Source: Candidatus Tokpelaia sp.
Lineage (GTDB): Bacteria; Pseudomonadota; Alphaproteobacteria; Rhizobiales; Rhizobiaceae
Direction: 5' to 3'
NCBI RefSeq assembly: GCF_008636115.1
Contig: NZ_QLZD01000023.1
Location: forward strand, 50,161 to 114,160
Length of the DNA stretch: 64,000 nt
A program made the position numbers and the translations under genes. Positions 35,611-45,762 of the stretch are shown piece by piece; the first letter of the stretch is position 1; every line of letters starts with the position of its first letter. The notes below the pieces were generated by a model. That model was not told the DNA's origin and did not search any database. It saw nothing but the letters and a program-made list of their open reading frames with translations.

Positions 35611-37398
35611 CTAAGCCTTGACGCGGCGCGGGAAGGGGGTAACATTATCCGCTGTTGTGTTAGCGGGCGCAATATCAATGGTCAGGCCGCCGGCGCGCAA
35701 AAGCGCGGTAAAACGGCCGCCTTTAGCCGCTAACTGGTTAAATGTGCCTTGCTCCACCAGCCGGCCATGTTCAATAAACAGCACAATATCGGCATTGCGC
35801 ACGGTGGAGAGCCGGTGCGCAATAATAAAAGTGGTGCGATTGCGGCTGATTTTGTCCAGAGCTTCCTTGACGCGGGCTTCCGTCTCTACATCAAGAGCGC
35901 TTGTCGCTTCGTCCAGCACCAGAATAGGGGCGTTTTTCAACACGGCGCGAGCAATGGCAATGCGCTGACGCTCGCCGCCGGAAAGCAGCGCTCCACGCTC
36001 CCCCACCTGAGTATTATAGCCCTCAGCTTTATCGACAATAAATTCATGCGCGGCAGCGGCGCGCGCGGCTTTTATCATTGCCGCTCTGGTGGCCGAGCTG
36101 CGGCCTATCAAAATATTTTCGGCAATAGAGCGTTTGAACAGGCCGGCGTCCTGAAAGACAGAAGCCAGATTTTTGCGCAAGGAGTCGCGGCTGACAGTGC
36201 CAATATCAATACCGTCAATGGCAATATTGCCGATTGACGGCTCATAAACCCGCTGCAGCAAATTGATAAGCGTGGTTTTGCCTGCGCCTGTCGGGCCGAC
36301 TATTGCAGCAGTCTGCCCCGGTTTAATGTCAAAGGAAATGTCATAAACCCCCTGACCGCTATCGGCAAATTCATAACTGACATGGCTGAAACTCACTGCA
36401 CCTTTGACATTGGGTAAATCAGGCAGTTTTTTCGGCTCGGCCAGGGCTTTGGTGGCATCTTCCAGCTCAAAAAAATCCGTCAGGCGCGAACGGCTGGAAA
36501 CAGCCAGATTGATAAAGGCGGAAATCTGGTCAAGCCGGCCAATCATTAACTGGGCAAAGCCGACAAAAGCCACGACATCGCCCACCCGCAAGCGGCCTTG
36601 TGTTACCAGAAAAGCGCCGAGCAGCAGCACAATCACCATAGAAACGGTAGAAGCCATGCGGTTAAGCCCGCTGGCCAGCGCCCACCAGTTAAGCACCGGA
36701 TATTGCACTTTCAGCAAATTGGCAGCATGTGAACGCAGTGATTGCGATTCCTGCCGGATACGATTATAGCCCTGTACCACGGCAACATTATTGATGGAAT
36801 CGGTAATATGGTCAAACAAAACATGGTGATGATGTTCTACTGCCGCCTGGCCGCCTTTGGTTTTACGCATAACCAGGCGGGCAATCATCAGATACAGCAC
36901 CCCTAAAACACCAAGAACCATAGACAGGCGAATATCCATATGCAGAGCGGTGGGGATCAGCACAAGAAGAGCAATAATGGTGGAAAAATGCTGGCGCATA
37001 AATTCCAGCCAGATGGAAAAGAGCGAATCTCCGGCGCGGATAAGCGTATGCAGAGCCTTGGAAGTGCCGCGCTGCTGATGCCATGACAGCGGCATGGCAA
37101 TAATTTTTTCAAAAGAACGGGTTATAACGCCCATACGGCGGCGATGTGCCAGCCTGTCGGCCCCGCGCGCCACCAGCACATAAGCAATAATATTGAAAAT
37201 GCCAAAGGCAACCCAAAAGCCCAGCGTCTTGAAAATGCCGGTTTTATTGGCTATTGCGTCAATAACGCGGCCAAATAATATCGGCTCGGCAATGGTGATG
37301 GCAGCCAGCACAATATTGGCAAGGCAAATGGAAAAAAAGGCATGCTTTTCTTCCCGCAAATAAGATAAAGCGCGCAGATAAGTCTGGATTAGTGACAC
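35611..37398 (-). CDS. ndvA: Cyclic beta-1,2-glucan ABC exporter (NdvA/ChvA/Cgt)
   Basis: 595 residues, half-transporter. TMD about 1-310; NBD with Walker A G-P-T-G-A-G-K-T-T, signature L-S-G-G-E-R-Q-R-I-A-I-A-R and Walker B I-L-V-L-D-E-A-T-S-A-L-D. Very close by recollection to Brucella Cgt across the TMD: A-R-G-A-D-R-L-A-H-R-R-R, W-H-Q-x-R-G-T-S-x-A-L-H-T-L-I-R, P-V-L-N-W-W-A-L-A-S-G-L-N-R-M-A-S-T. Exports cyclic glucan to the periplasm. The glucan synthase (ndvB/chvB/cgs) is not in the window. Convergent with the gene pair before it. Confidence 0.93.
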   Translation of the reverse strand: MSLIQTYLRALSYLREEKHAFFSICLANIVLAAITIAEPILFGRVIDAIANKTGIFKTLGFWVAFGIFNIIAYVLVARGADRLAHRRRMGVITRSFEKIIAMPLSWHQQRGTSKALHTLIRAGDSLFSIWLEFMRQHFSTIIALLVLIPTALHMDIRLSMVLGVLGVLYLMIARLVMRKTKGGQAAVEHHHHVLFDHITDSINNVAVVQGYNRIRQESQSLRSHAANLLKVQYPVLNWWALASGLNRMASTVSMVIVLLLGAFLVTQGRLRVGDVVAFVGFAQLMIGRLDQISAFINLAVSSRSRLTDFFELEDATKALAEPKKLPDLPNVKGAVSFSHVSYEFADSGQGVYDISFDIKPGQTAAIVGPTGAGKTTLINLLQRVYEPSIGNIAIDGIDIGTVSRDSLRKNLASVFQDAGLFKRSIAENILIGRSSATRAAMIKAARAAAAHEFIVDKAEGYNTQVGERGALLSGGERQRIAIARAVLKNAPILVLDEATSALDVETEARVKEALDKISRNRTTFIIAHRLSTVRNADIVLFIEHGRLVEQGTFNQLAAKGGRFTALLRAGGLTIDIAPANTTADNVTPFPRRVKA

Positions 37399-37682
37399 GA
37401 ATATGCTCCCTGATTGCGATTGCTGCTGTTCTTGCCTTGCCGGGCCTCTGGCGGGCAGATTGGCCTTAGGCCCGGCTCCCGCCGCAACAGGCCTATTATA
37501 AAGGCAATTTGCCTGTTATATAGAGGTGCCGGCGGACACTTTTTTGCCTTGCCTGTAACGACATGTGATAAGCGCCTGTTTCCCGGCGCCAGGGCAGGAG
37601 GCCGCCGGAAACAGGATAAACCAAGGGTCAGAACAGGGTTAATCGGGGTATATGCCGGGCAAAGCGGCAGAAAGGACTTGCC

Positions 37683-38684
37683 TTGCAAAAGGTAGAGGAA
37701 GAAGAAAATGCTATGCGGCTTGACCGCTGGTTCCGGCTGCATTACCCCGATTTGAGCTTTGGCGCTTTGCAGAAACTGCTGCGCTCAGGTCAAATCCGGC
37801 TGGACGGCAAAAGAGCAAAATCAGATATGCGGGTGCAGGCCGGGCAATTTGTCCGCGTGCCGCCGCTGCCGGGCGGGCCGGCGGCCGCCGCGGCAAAAAG
37901 TGATAGCAGCGCCGGCGCCGGCGGGCTGAGCAAAAAATTATTGCGCCAGAGCAGTGACGGCGAGGCGCTGGCCAAAATGCTGCTTTATGAAGATGACAAA
38001 GTCTTTATCTTTAACAAGCCGGCCGGTCTTGCCGTGCAAGGCGGCTCAGGGCTTAGCCGCCATATAGACGGCATGCTGGAGGCATGGCGCAATAAAAAAG
38101 GGGAAAAGCCGCGGCTTGTCCACCGTATTGATCGTGAGACTTCCGGTATTCTGGTGGTGGCGCGCACACGCGGCGCAGCGCAAAGCCTTACTGCTGCTTT
38201 TCGCACGCGGGAGAGTAAAAAGACGTATTGGACGCTGGTGCGCGGGGTGCCGCGCAAGGCGCAGGATAAAATTTCCACCTGGCTGGTCAGGGAAAAAACC
38301 GCTCAGGGTGATAAAATGCGTGTTTGCCCGCATGGAACAGTGGCAGCGGATCATGCTGTCTCCTATTACCGCGTGGTCGATAAAGCCGGGCGCAATATTG
38401 CCTGGCTGGAAATGGAACCCTATACCGGCCGCACCCACCAGTTGCGCGTTCACGCCGCCTATATGGGCCACCCGATTATCGGTGATGACAAATATTTCTT
38501 TGCCGATGATAATTGGCAATTACCGGGCGGCATGCAAAACCGCCTGCATTTGCACGCCCGCTCCATTCGCCTGCCGCACCCCGGCGGCGGTATTTTGGCG
38601 TGCACGGCGCCTTTGCCGCCGCATATGGTGCAGAGTTTTAATTTGCTGGGCTTTAGGGCAGAAACGGCAGCAGAAGAGCAATAA
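37683..38684 (+). CDS. RluC/RluD-type 23S rRNA pseudouridine synthase
   Basis: 333 residues if TTG 37683 is the start (AAAGGA seven bases upstream); ATG 37713 is an alternative but leaves no residues before the S4 domain core. N-terminal S4 RNA-binding domain (about 10-62), Ala/Ser-rich linker, then the catalytic domain with D150 in H-R-I-D-R-E-T-S-G-I-L. G-R-T-H-Q-L-R-V-H-A and G-H-P-I-I-G-D are also present. Neighbouring ATP12 is typical of rluC in this order, so RluC (positions 955/2504/2580) is the likely identity. Confidence 0.88.
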   Translation: MQKVEEEENAMRLDRWFRLHYPDLSFGALQKLLRSGQIRLDGKRAKSDMRVQAGQFVRVPPLPGGPAAAAAKSDSSAGAGGLSKKLLRQSSDGEALAKMLLYEDDKVFIFNKPAGLAVQGGSGLSRHIDGMLEAWRNKKGEKPRLVHRIDRETSGILVVARTRGAAQSLTAAFRTRESKKTYWTLVRGVPRKAQDKISTWLVREKTAQGDKMRVCPHGTVAADHAVSYYRVVDKAGRNIAWLEMEPYTGRTHQLRVHAAYMGHPIIGDDKYFFADDNWQLPGGMQNRLHLHARSIRLPHPGGGILACTAPLPPHMVQSFNLLGFRAETAAEEQ

Positions 38685-38717
38685 AAGATTGCGGGTTTAA
38701 AGCGGGCAGGTAGGTAA

Positions 38718-39359
38718 ATGGCAGGAAAGCGGCACTTAACGAAAGTAGAAAGCGAGGCCTTGGCGGCGGCGGTGGCTTTTCTGTTGAAGGGATATATATC
38801 TCCGCTTTGCTGGAAAAATGGCAGCCTTTATTATGTTCTGGCTGCTTATGCCATCTGCTTTATGGCCGGTGCGGCTCTGGTGCTGGCGGGGTTTTCTGCT
38901 ATGCCGGTGGCTATTCTGGCTCTTGCTGTGGCGATTGGCTTTGCTTTTTATTACTACAGCCTTGAACAAAAGGAGTTTGAACAGCTCTATCAGGCCTGGC
39001 AGGCGCGGTTTGCGCCGCCTTATCAGAGCCGCTTTGCCTTAGCCGCCGGGCGCAATAAAATTTATGCTTATACAATTTACGGCAAACAGGGGCTGATAAA
39101 ACTGGGGCAGACACAACAACGCACAGAGGACAGAATTACAGCACAGCTCAGGACAGCCGATATTCGCCCTGAAATTTTATGGGAGATTGAGGCCGTCAGC
39201 CAAAGCGGCCGGCCGTTTGATGACCATGCGCTGCACCGGTTTCTGGCGAGAAACGGCTATCAAAGAATTAAAGCCGCAAACGGGCGCAATACGGAATGGT
39301 TCCAGATTGGCCGGGAAGAGCTGCATAAAGCCGTCTATAAATTTTATGTAACCCATTAA
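38718..39359 (+). CDS. Membrane-anchored GIY-YIG-like (T5orf172/Mug113-type) protein
   Basis: 213 residues. Two adjacent hydrophobic helices (about 38-60 and 63-80) form an anchor; the C-terminal half has the pattern K-I-Y-A-Y-T-I-Y (114-121), G-L-I-K-L-G-Q-T (125-132), R139, and T-E-W-F (192-195), which matches the GIY-YIG relatives T5orf172/MUG113. Members are usually soluble nuclease-like domains; a membrane-bound version is uncommon. It lies between the pseudouridine synthase and ATP12 genes, where relatives usually have an HAD hydrolase gene. Function unknown; an intact nuclease centre cannot be confirmed by eye. Confidence 0.68.
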   Translation: MAGKRHLTKVESEALAAAVAFLLKGYISPLCWKNGSLYYVLAAYAICFMAGAALVLAGFSAMPVAILALAVAIGFAFYYYSLEQKEFEQLYQAWQARFAPPYQSRFALAAGRNKIYAYTIYGKQGLIKLGQTQQRTEDRITAQLRTADIRPEILWEIEAVSQSGRPFDDHALHRFLARNGYQRIKAANGRNTEWFQIGREELHKAVYKFYVTH

Positions 39360-39376
39360 AGCAAGTTTGAGGCTTT

Positions 39377-40219
39377 ATGAAAATAGAAAATAAAACCGGC
39401 GCGCCGCCGCTTTTGCCCAGGCGTTTTTACAAAAATGTGCAGGTGGCACCGGTAGCGGGCGAGAGCGCCGGATCTGCGGCAACGGCACCGGCAGCGGCTG
39501 GCGAAATTGTGGCAGAAATAGCAATGGAACAGGCAGCCTGCCCGCATTTCACAATTTTACTGGACGGCCGCCCTGTCAAAACGCCGGCACGCCGGCCGCT
39601 TATAGTGCCTTGCCGCGCGCTGGCGGAACTGATTGCTGAGGAATTCCGGGCGCAGGAAAACACTGTAAACCCCGCTTTAATGCCGGTCAATCGGCTGGCC
39701 AATACGGTTATTGACGGCCTCTCGGCCAATCAGCAGCCAGTGCGGGAAGATATATTGCGCTATAGCGCCGGCGATATGGTGTTTTATCGCGCCGACTCAC
39801 CGCGGGAACTGGCGGAAAAACAGGCCCAGGGCTGGGATAAAGTGCTGGATTGGGCGTGGGAGATTATGGAGGCGGAATTTCAGGCGGGCACAGGGGTAAT
39901 GTTTATAAGCCAGAAGCCGGAAGCCCTGGCTGCCGTCAGCGCTTATTTGCGCCAAAGGCTAAGCCCGGCAACAGCATGCACGCCTTTTGCGCTGGCGGCT
40001 CTGCATGTCATGACTTGCGTTTCAGGCTCGGCCTTGCTGGCCTTTATGGTGGAAAGCGGCGCGCTTGCCGTGCGGGAAGCATGGCAATTAGCGCAGATTG
40101 AGGAAGATTGGACCATGGCGCAATGGGGACAAGATGCTGAAGCGGCGCAAAGGCGCGCCGGGCGCGAGCGGGATTTTTATGCCGCCGCCGCTGTTTTGAC
40201 GGCGTTAAAGGCAGAATAA
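39377..40219 (+). CDS. ATP12 family chaperone for F1-ATPase assembly
   Basis: 280 residues. Matches the alphaproteobacterial/mitochondrial ATP12 family, which protects the F1 alpha subunit before assembly: R-F-Y-K-N-V near the start, L-D-G-R-P-V-K-T-P-A-R-x-P-L, then N-R-L-A-N-T-V-I-D-G and D-x-V-F-Y-R-A-x-x-P-x-E-L. An Ala/Gly/Glu-rich insert (about residues 24-46) separates the first two blocks. Starts 17 bases after the GIY-YIG gene; co-transcription likely. Confidence 0.93.
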   Translation: MKIENKTGAPPLLPRRFYKNVQVAPVAGESAGSAATAPAAAGEIVAEIAMEQAACPHFTILLDGRPVKTPARRPLIVPCRALAELIAEEFRAQENTVNPALMPVNRLANTVIDGLSANQQPVREDILRYSAGDMVFYRADSPRELAEKQAQGWDKVLDWAWEIMEAEFQAGTGVMFISQKPEALAAVSAYLRQRLSPATACTPFALAALHVMTCVSGSALLAFMVESGALAVREAWQLAQIEEDWTMAQWGQDAEAAQRRAGRERDFYAAAAVLTALKAE

Positions 40220-40322
40220 AGGCTTGGCCGGCAGGCGGATAATAATGAAAAAAAGCTACAATTTCGCGGCAGCGATAATGCGCGGCAATTTGCGACTGGC
40301 GGGCTGTGCCGGTTTGCTGCCT

Positions 40323-40949
40323 TCAGGCAAAAAGCAGGGCGCGCAAGCCGTTGGCAACAAATTGCACAGCCATGGCAGCTAGCAGAATACCGAATAATTT
40401 TGCCACAATGGAGCGCCCGGTATCGCCGATTACCCTTTCAATCGGTGTGGCCAGCAGCATGCAAATATAGCAGATAATAACTGCTATGGCCACAATGCCG
40501 AGGCTCATGGCCAGGCCGGAAAAGCCGCTATGCTTGGTTGCCATTAAAATAGAGGCGGAAAGCGTGCCCGGCCCGGCAATAAGCGGCATAGCCAGCGGAA
40601 AAGCGGCAATATTGCGAATATGATCGCGCGATACAGCTATTTCTGCCGTTTTGGCGCGTCTTTCCGGCGTTTTTTCAAAAATCATCTCGAAAGCAATGTA
40701 AAATAATAAAATGCCGCCCGCCACGCGGAAAGCGTCGAGCGAAATGCCCATAGCGGCCAGCACCTCAATGCCGCCCAAGACAAAAATGGCGATAATGACA
40801 AAAGAAATAATAGCGGCGATCAGCGCGGTTTGCTGCCGGTCGGTTTTGGTCATGCCCACTGTCAGGCCAAGAAAAATAGGGATCAGCCCTATCGGATCGG
40901 TGATAACGACAAGCGCGACAAAATCATTGGTCCAACTGGTAATGGGCAT
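40323..40949 (-). CDS. marC: MarC family (NAAT) inner-membrane protein
   Basis: 208 residues with six hydrophobic helices. Family motifs: D-P-I-G-L-I-P-I-F near the first helix, R-V-A-G-G-I-L-L-F at the third, and P-L-A-M-P-L-I-A-G-P-G at the fourth. Despite the name, a role in multiple antibiotic resistance is not supported for this family and the function is not known. Lies just upstream of gyrA in opposite orientation, as in related genomes. Confidence 0.92.
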   Translation of the reverse strand: MPITSWTNDFVALVVITDPIGLIPIFLGLTVGMTKTDRQQTALIAAIISFVIIAIFVLGGIEVLAAMGISLDAFRVAGGILLFYIAFEMIFEKTPERRAKTAEIAVSRDHIRNIAAFPLAMPLIAGPGTLSASILMATKHSGFSGLAMSLGIVAIAVIICYICMLLATPIERVIGDTGRSIVAKLFGILLAAMAVQFVANGLRALLFA

Positions 40950-41326
40950 GGCAGACTCTCTTTCCGATGACGATCCCGGCGCACTATAAAATTATTGTGC
41001 CAAGATGAAAAGCCCTGACAATAGACAAAGGATTGGTGCGGCAATGCGCCGGGCAAAATCGCCGGCCGGCCTGTTTTTTTCGTTCTGCCGCGGGAATTCG
41101 CTCAAATCGTCCACTGTTTTTTCATAAAATTGTATAATGCCTTGAAATTTATATATATATATATGCCGATTTCGCCCTCTCCGATTGGCTTTTTGGTTTT
41201 TAATCGTTTATAAAGGAAAAGCCTGCTGCTTTTCCTGCGTCTCTCCCGTCCGCAATTTAAGCGGGGCAGGCATAGGGTCGCAATATATAGGGGGGATAAT
41301 GCTTTTTTCAGGGATTGGTTGTTTTC
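40950..41326. other. Divergent marC-gyrA intergenic region
   Basis: No supported gene except a possible 11-codon leader overlapping the gyrA start (ATG 41299 to TGA 41334). Contains the candidate gyrA promoter and an (AT)7 tract. Confidence 0.45.
41133..41164 (+). promoter_or_regulatory. Candidate gyrA promoter element with (AT)7 tract
   Basis: A consensus TATAAT at 41133-41138 with TG directly in front, followed by an alternating A/T tract at 41151-41164. No good -35 hexamer 17 bases upstream, so the call is weak. The A/T tract would melt easily and could vary in length. Confidence 0.3.
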
Positions 41327-44131
41327 GTGGCTGACGAAGTTTTATTGCCTGCTGCTGATGATACAGGCGGCGTGACGCCGGTTAATATTGCCGAAGAAAT
41401 GCGCCGCTCTTATCTCGATTATGCGATGAGCGTTATTGTGGCGCGCGCTTTGCCTGATGTGCGTGACGGCTTCAAGCCTGTGCACCGGCGCATTCTTTAT
41501 GCCATGAACGGCATGGGGCTGGACTGGAATCGCGATTACCGCAAGGCGGCCGGTGTTGTCGGCGAGGTAATGGGGAAATATCACCCGCATGGCGATGCCT
41601 CTATTTATGACGCATTGGTGCGCATGGCGCAGGATTTTTCCATGCGTCACCCTTTGGTGGACGGGCAGGGCAATTTCGGCTCCATTGACGGCGATCCGCC
41701 GGCGGCCATGCGTTATACCGAAGCCCGGCTGGAAAAATTATCGCAATGGCTGTTGGCCGATATTGATAAAGACACAGTCAATTTTCAGGATAATTATGAC
41801 GGGCGGGAGCGGGAGCCGGTGGTGCTGCCGGCGCGTTTTCCCAATTTACTGGTTAACGGCTCCGGCGGTATTGCTGTCGGTATGGCCACCAATATTCCGC
41901 CGCATAATCTGGGTGAGATTATTGATGCCTGTATGGCGCTGATTGATCGGCCGGGTCTCACTCTGGACGAAATAATGGCCATTATTCCCGGGCCGGATTT
42001 CCCCACTGGCGGGCTGATATTGGGGCGCTCCGGCATTCGCTCTGCTTATGAAAGCGGGCGCGGATCGGTTATTATGCGCGCCAAGGTAGAGATTGAGACA
42101 ATTCGCGCCGATCGTGAGGCGATTATTGTCACTGAAATTCCCTATCAGGTTAATAAAGCGGCGATGATAGAAAAAATCGCCGAGCTGGTGCGGGAGAAAC
42201 GACTGGACGGCATTGCCGATTTGCGCGATGAATCCGACCGTGACGGTTATCGCATTGTCATTGAGCTGAAACGCGATGCTGTGGCCGATGTCGTGCTGAA
42301 CCGGCTTTATCGCTGGACGCCGCTGCAAACCTCTTTCGGCTGCAATATGGTGGCCTTGAATGGCGGTCGGCCGCAGCAAATGGGGCTGCTGGATATGCTG
42401 CGGGCCTTTCTGGCTTTTCGTGAGGAAGTTGTTCGCCGCCGCACCAATTATTTATTGCGCAAAGTGCGTGAGCGCGCTCATGTTTTGGTGGGGCTGGCTA
42501 TTGCCGTTGCCAATATTGATGAAATTGTCACCCTTATCCGCCGCGCGCCCGATCCGGCTGCCGCGCGCGCGCAATTAATGGAGCGCCGCTGGCCGGCCGC
42601 CGATGTGGCGCCGCTTATCCGCCTGATTGATGATCCGCGGCATATTATCAATGATGATGAGACCTATAATTTGTCGGAAGAACAGGCGCGCGCTATTCTG
42701 GATTTGCGCCTCCAGCGGCTGACCGCGCTGGGGCGTGATGAAATTGGCGATGAATTGAAAAAAATCGGTGCCGAAATTATTGATTATCTTGATATTTTAT
42801 CCTCCCCCACGCGTATATGGAACATTATCAAGGGCGAACTGGCCGAGCTGAGAGAGGAATTTGCCGCCAATAATCCGCGCCGCACTCATTTTGGCAGTGG
42901 CGGTGCCGATGTTGAAGATGAAGATTTGATTGCGCGGGAAGATATGGTGGTAACCGTCAGTCATGCCGGCTATATCAAGCGGGTGCCGCTTTCTGCCTAT
43001 CGGGCGCAGCGGCGCGGCGGCAAGGGACGCTCAGGCATGGCGACACGGGACGAAGATTTTGTAACCCGCCTGTTTATCGCCAATACACATCAGCCGGTCT
43101 TGTTTTTTTCTTCTCGCGGCATTGTTTATCGCGAGAAAATATGGCGCCTGCCGGTGGGTGCGCCGCAATCGCGCGGCAAGGCGCTGATCAATATGCTGCC
43201 TTTAGAGCAGGGAGAGCGGATAACTACTATTATGCCGCTACCGGAAAATGAGGCGGAATGGGCAGAGCTTGATGTCATGTTTGCCACTACGCGCGGCACA
43301 GTGCGGCGCAACAAGCTTTCCGATTTCGCCCAGATTAACCGTAACGGCAAAATTGCCATGAAACTGGAAGAAGACAGTGATGAGATTTTATCGGTGGAGA
43401 CATGTTCTGCCAATGATGATGTCTTGCTGACGACGGCAGGCGGCCAGAGCATTCGCTTTCCGGTAGAGGATATTCGCGTTTTTGCCGGTCGCAGCTCGCT
43501 TGGTGTGCGCGGTATTGCGCTGGGGGCTGATGATCGGGTCATTTCCATGGCGATTCTGGCGCATGTTGAGGCCGCGCCGCAGGAGCGCGCTTCCTATATG
43601 AAGCAGGCTGTGTCTGAGCGCCGCGCCCTTGCTGCCGGCGAGGAAGAAGAGGCGGCGGCAGATGGCGCCGGTGAGGCGGAAGATATAGGCGCGGCAGAAA
43701 ATATTGTGCTGGAAGCCGGCCGTTATGAGGCTTTGCGCGCGCGGGAGGAAATGATTTTGACTATTAGCGAATTCGGCTATGGCAAACGTGCTTCCTCTTA
43801 TGATTTTCGTGTCTCAAACCGTGGCGGCAAGGGGATTAAGGCCACTGATACAGCGCGGGTAGAAGAAATAGGCAAGCTTGTTGCTGCTTTTCCGGTCAAA
43901 GGAGGGGATCAGCTTATGCTGGTTTCTGATAATGGCCAGCTTATCCGCGTGCCGGTGGAAGGTATCCGCATTGCCGGCCGCGCGACCAAAGGGGTGATTG
44001 TTTTTAATACGGCCGCGGGCGAAAAGGTAGTCTCGGTGGAGCGTATCTCAGAAGCCGCTCTGGGTGAGGAAGAAAACGATGATAAGGCATTGCCGGAAGA
44101 AACGGGTAAAGTAGAAGAAACAGATAAATAA
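41327..44131 (+). CDS. gyrA: DNA gyrase subunit A
   Basis: 934 residues from GTG 41327; TTG 41315 is in frame but has AGGGA directly against it. Breakage-reunion domain with catalytic Tyr130 in A-M-R-Y-T-E, C-terminal beta-pinwheel with the GyrA-box Q-R-R-G-G-K-G, and an acidic Glu/Asp tail. In the quinolone region the sequence is H-G-D-A-S-I-Y-D: Ala91 sits at the place of E. coli Ser83, while Asp95 (E. coli Asp87) is kept. About 60 extra residues, acidic and Ala-rich, are inserted within the pinwheel (near 43610-43720), as in other alphaproteobacteria. Confidence 0.97.
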   Translation: MADEVLLPAADDTGGVTPVNIAEEMRRSYLDYAMSVIVARALPDVRDGFKPVHRRILYAMNGMGLDWNRDYRKAAGVVGEVMGKYHPHGDASIYDALVRMAQDFSMRHPLVDGQGNFGSIDGDPPAAMRYTEARLEKLSQWLLADIDKDTVNFQDNYDGREREPVVLPARFPNLLVNGSGGIAVGMATNIPPHNLGEIIDACMALIDRPGLTLDEIMAIIPGPDFPTGGLILGRSGIRSAYESGRGSVIMRAKVEIETIRADREAIIVTEIPYQVNKAAMIEKIAELVREKRLDGIADLRDESDRDGYRIVIELKRDAVADVVLNRLYRWTPLQTSFGCNMVALNGGRPQQMGLLDMLRAFLAFREEVVRRRTNYLLRKVRERAHVLVGLAIAVANIDEIVTLIRRAPDPAAARAQLMERRWPAADVAPLIRLIDDPRHIINDDETYNLSEEQARAILDLRLQRLTALGRDEIGDELKKIGAEIIDYLDILSSPTRIWNIIKGELAELREEFAANNPRRTHFGSGGADVEDEDLIAREDMVVTVSHAGYIKRVPLSAYRAQRRGGKGRSGMATRDEDFVTRLFIANTHQPVLFFSSRGIVYREKIWRLPVGAPQSRGKALINMLPLEQGERITTIMPLPENEAEWAELDVMFATTRGTVRRNKLSDFAQINRNGKIAMKLEEDSDEILSVETCSANDDVLLTTAGGQSIRFPVEDIRVFAGRSSLGVRGIALGADDRVISMAILAHVEAAPQERASYMKQAVSERRALAAGEEEEAAADGAGEAEDIGAAENIVLEAGRYEALRAREEMILTISEFGYGKRASSYDFRVSNRGGKGIKATDTARVEEIGKLVAAFPVKGGDQLMLVSDNGQLIRVPVEGIRIAGRATKGVIVFNTAAGEKVVSVERISEAALGEEENDDKALPEETGKVEETDK

Positions 44132-44347
44132 ATGCGTTATCAGATAAATACGCTCTGGAAATGATGCGTTTGAGGCTCTGCCCGGCAAAGATAAAACGGG
44201 CCGGCCATAGTTTTGGCGATCAGGGCATTGCGAAGGGTGTGTGCTGCGCTTCGCCGGGCGGGTGCAGGCCGTAAGACAGAGCCGGTAAAATGAGGCGGGA
44301 AGAGCTTAAAATGAGGGAAGGGTTAAGGTTGAGAAGTGAGGTGACTT

Positions 44348-44845
44348 ATGGCGATAGCGGTTTATGCCGGGTCGTTTGACCCGATTACCAATGGTCATAT
44401 GGCTGTTTTGCGCGGGGCGTTGCAGTTGGCGGAAAAAGTAGTAATGGCTATTGGCACACATGAAAGTAAAAAACCGCTTTTCACTTTTACTGAGCGGAAA
44501 AAGCTGATTGAGCAGGCCCTGCAAAATCTGCCTGGGCAAGAGGCCGGGAGAGTTGAAGTTCTTGCTTTTGATGCGCTTCTGGTGACAAAAGCGCAGGAGA
44601 TAAACGCACAAATTCTTATTCGCGGCCTGCGCAACAGCACGGATTTTGACTATGAAATGCAAATGGCCGGTATGAACAGAAAATTAGTGCCGAATTTGCA
44701 GACCATATTTGTGCCGGCAGAAGATGAAAATCGCTTTATATCCGGCAGCTTGGTGCGGCAAATTGCTTCTATGGGCGGCGATGTTACGCCGTTTGTGCCG
44801 CTTAATGTGGCGCCGGCCTTGACAAAAAAATTCGCTTTGGCCTAG
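44348..44845 (+). CDS. coaD: Phosphopantetheine adenylyltransferase
   Basis: 165 residues, normal length. Nucleotidyltransferase fold with G-S-F-D-P-I-T-N-G-H (T-N-G-H is the T/HxGH motif) and the C-terminal S-G-S-L-V-R-Q-I-A motif (variant of the ISSTxxR loop). Fourth step of coenzyme A synthesis: phosphopantetheine plus ATP to dephospho-CoA. Follows gyrA by about 215 bases. Confidence 0.96.
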   Translation: MAIAVYAGSFDPITNGHMAVLRGALQLAEKVVMAIGTHESKKPLFTFTERKKLIEQALQNLPGQEAGRVEVLAFDALLVTKAQEINAQILIRGLRNSTDFDYEMQMAGMNRKLVPNLQTIFVPAEDENRFISGSLVRQIASMGGDVTPFVPLNVAPALTKKFALA

Positions 44846-44969
44846 ACGCCGCCGCTGCCCGTGGTCTGCTGCTTTTATCGGCCGGCGGGTGGGGCCTGTG
44901 CCCGCTGCCTCTATTTGCTGCTGCGACCAAAGAAATATCGCTAATGTCTAACTCTGTTCGGGAGGTTTT

Positions 44970-45611
44970 ATGTCTGTTTATTTTTCACGAAATATCAGGA
45001 ATTTTCGCGCTTTGCGCCTTATTGCTTATGCTTTGTTTGCTGTTTTTGGTCTGGCTCTGGCGGCTCAGGCGGCAGGAATTCAAGGCGGTGATAAGGGCAA
45101 TATTTTGCTTTTGACAGTAAATGCGGCCGGGAAAGACAGCATTATTGCAATTAAATTGCGCCCTGATCTGGCGCCGCGCCATGTTGAACAAATCAAAAAA
45201 CTGGTGCAGGAAGGCGCTTATAATAATGTCGTTTTCCACCGGGTGATTGACGGTTTTATGGCGCAAACAGGCGATGTGCGCTATGGCAATCGTCAGCATT
45301 ATGATGCTGATAATGTCGGCACTGGCGGCTCCCATTATGCCGATATTCCGGCTGAATTTTCCGATGAGCCGTTCAAGCGCGGCACAGTAGGCATGGCGCG
45401 GTCGCAAAATCCTGATTCTGCCAATTCGCAATTTTTTATTTGCTATGCTGATGCCGCTTTTCTGAATAAGCAATATACTATTGTCGGCAATGTGGTTAAA
45501 GGCATGAATAATGTTGACAGGTTGAAAAAAGGCAGTAACGCCGATAATGGTAAAGTGGAAGGCAAGCCGGATTATATTGTAAAGGCGCAGCTTGCCGATT
45601 TTGCTCCCTGA
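44970..45611 (+). CDS. Cyclophilin-type peptidyl-prolyl isomerase, exported
   Basis: 213 residues. Signal peptide with hydrophobic core about 16-32 and A-Q-A-A cleavage site, so periplasmic. Cyclophilin core: F-H-R-V-I-D-G-F-M-A-Q-T-G-D, G-T-V-G-M-A-R, N-S-Q-F-F-I. A good GGGAGG-type site precedes the ATG. Presumably helps fold envelope proteins. The next gene is its cytoplasmic paralogue. Confidence 0.95.
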   Translation: MSVYFSRNIRNFRALRLIAYALFAVFGLALAAQAAGIQGGDKGNILLLTVNAAGKDSIIAIKLRPDLAPRHVEQIKKLVQEGAYNNVVFHRVIDGFMAQTGDVRYGNRQHYDADNVGTGGSHYADIPAEFSDEPFKRGTVGMARSQNPDSANSQFFICYADAAFLNKQYTIVGNVVKGMNNVDRLKKGSNADNGKVEGKPDYIVKAQLADFAP

Positions 45612-45762
45612 AAAATGTGACTGGGCAGTATTACGGCTTGCCGGGAGAGCCGGCAGATTAAGCAATCAACATGGCGGGGGAGCCTCCCGCCATTCGTGTA
45701 ATTTGGGCTTTTGCTGTTGAGTGAGGCAAGGCCTGGTGCAAAAAGTGATAATGGAGATAAAA

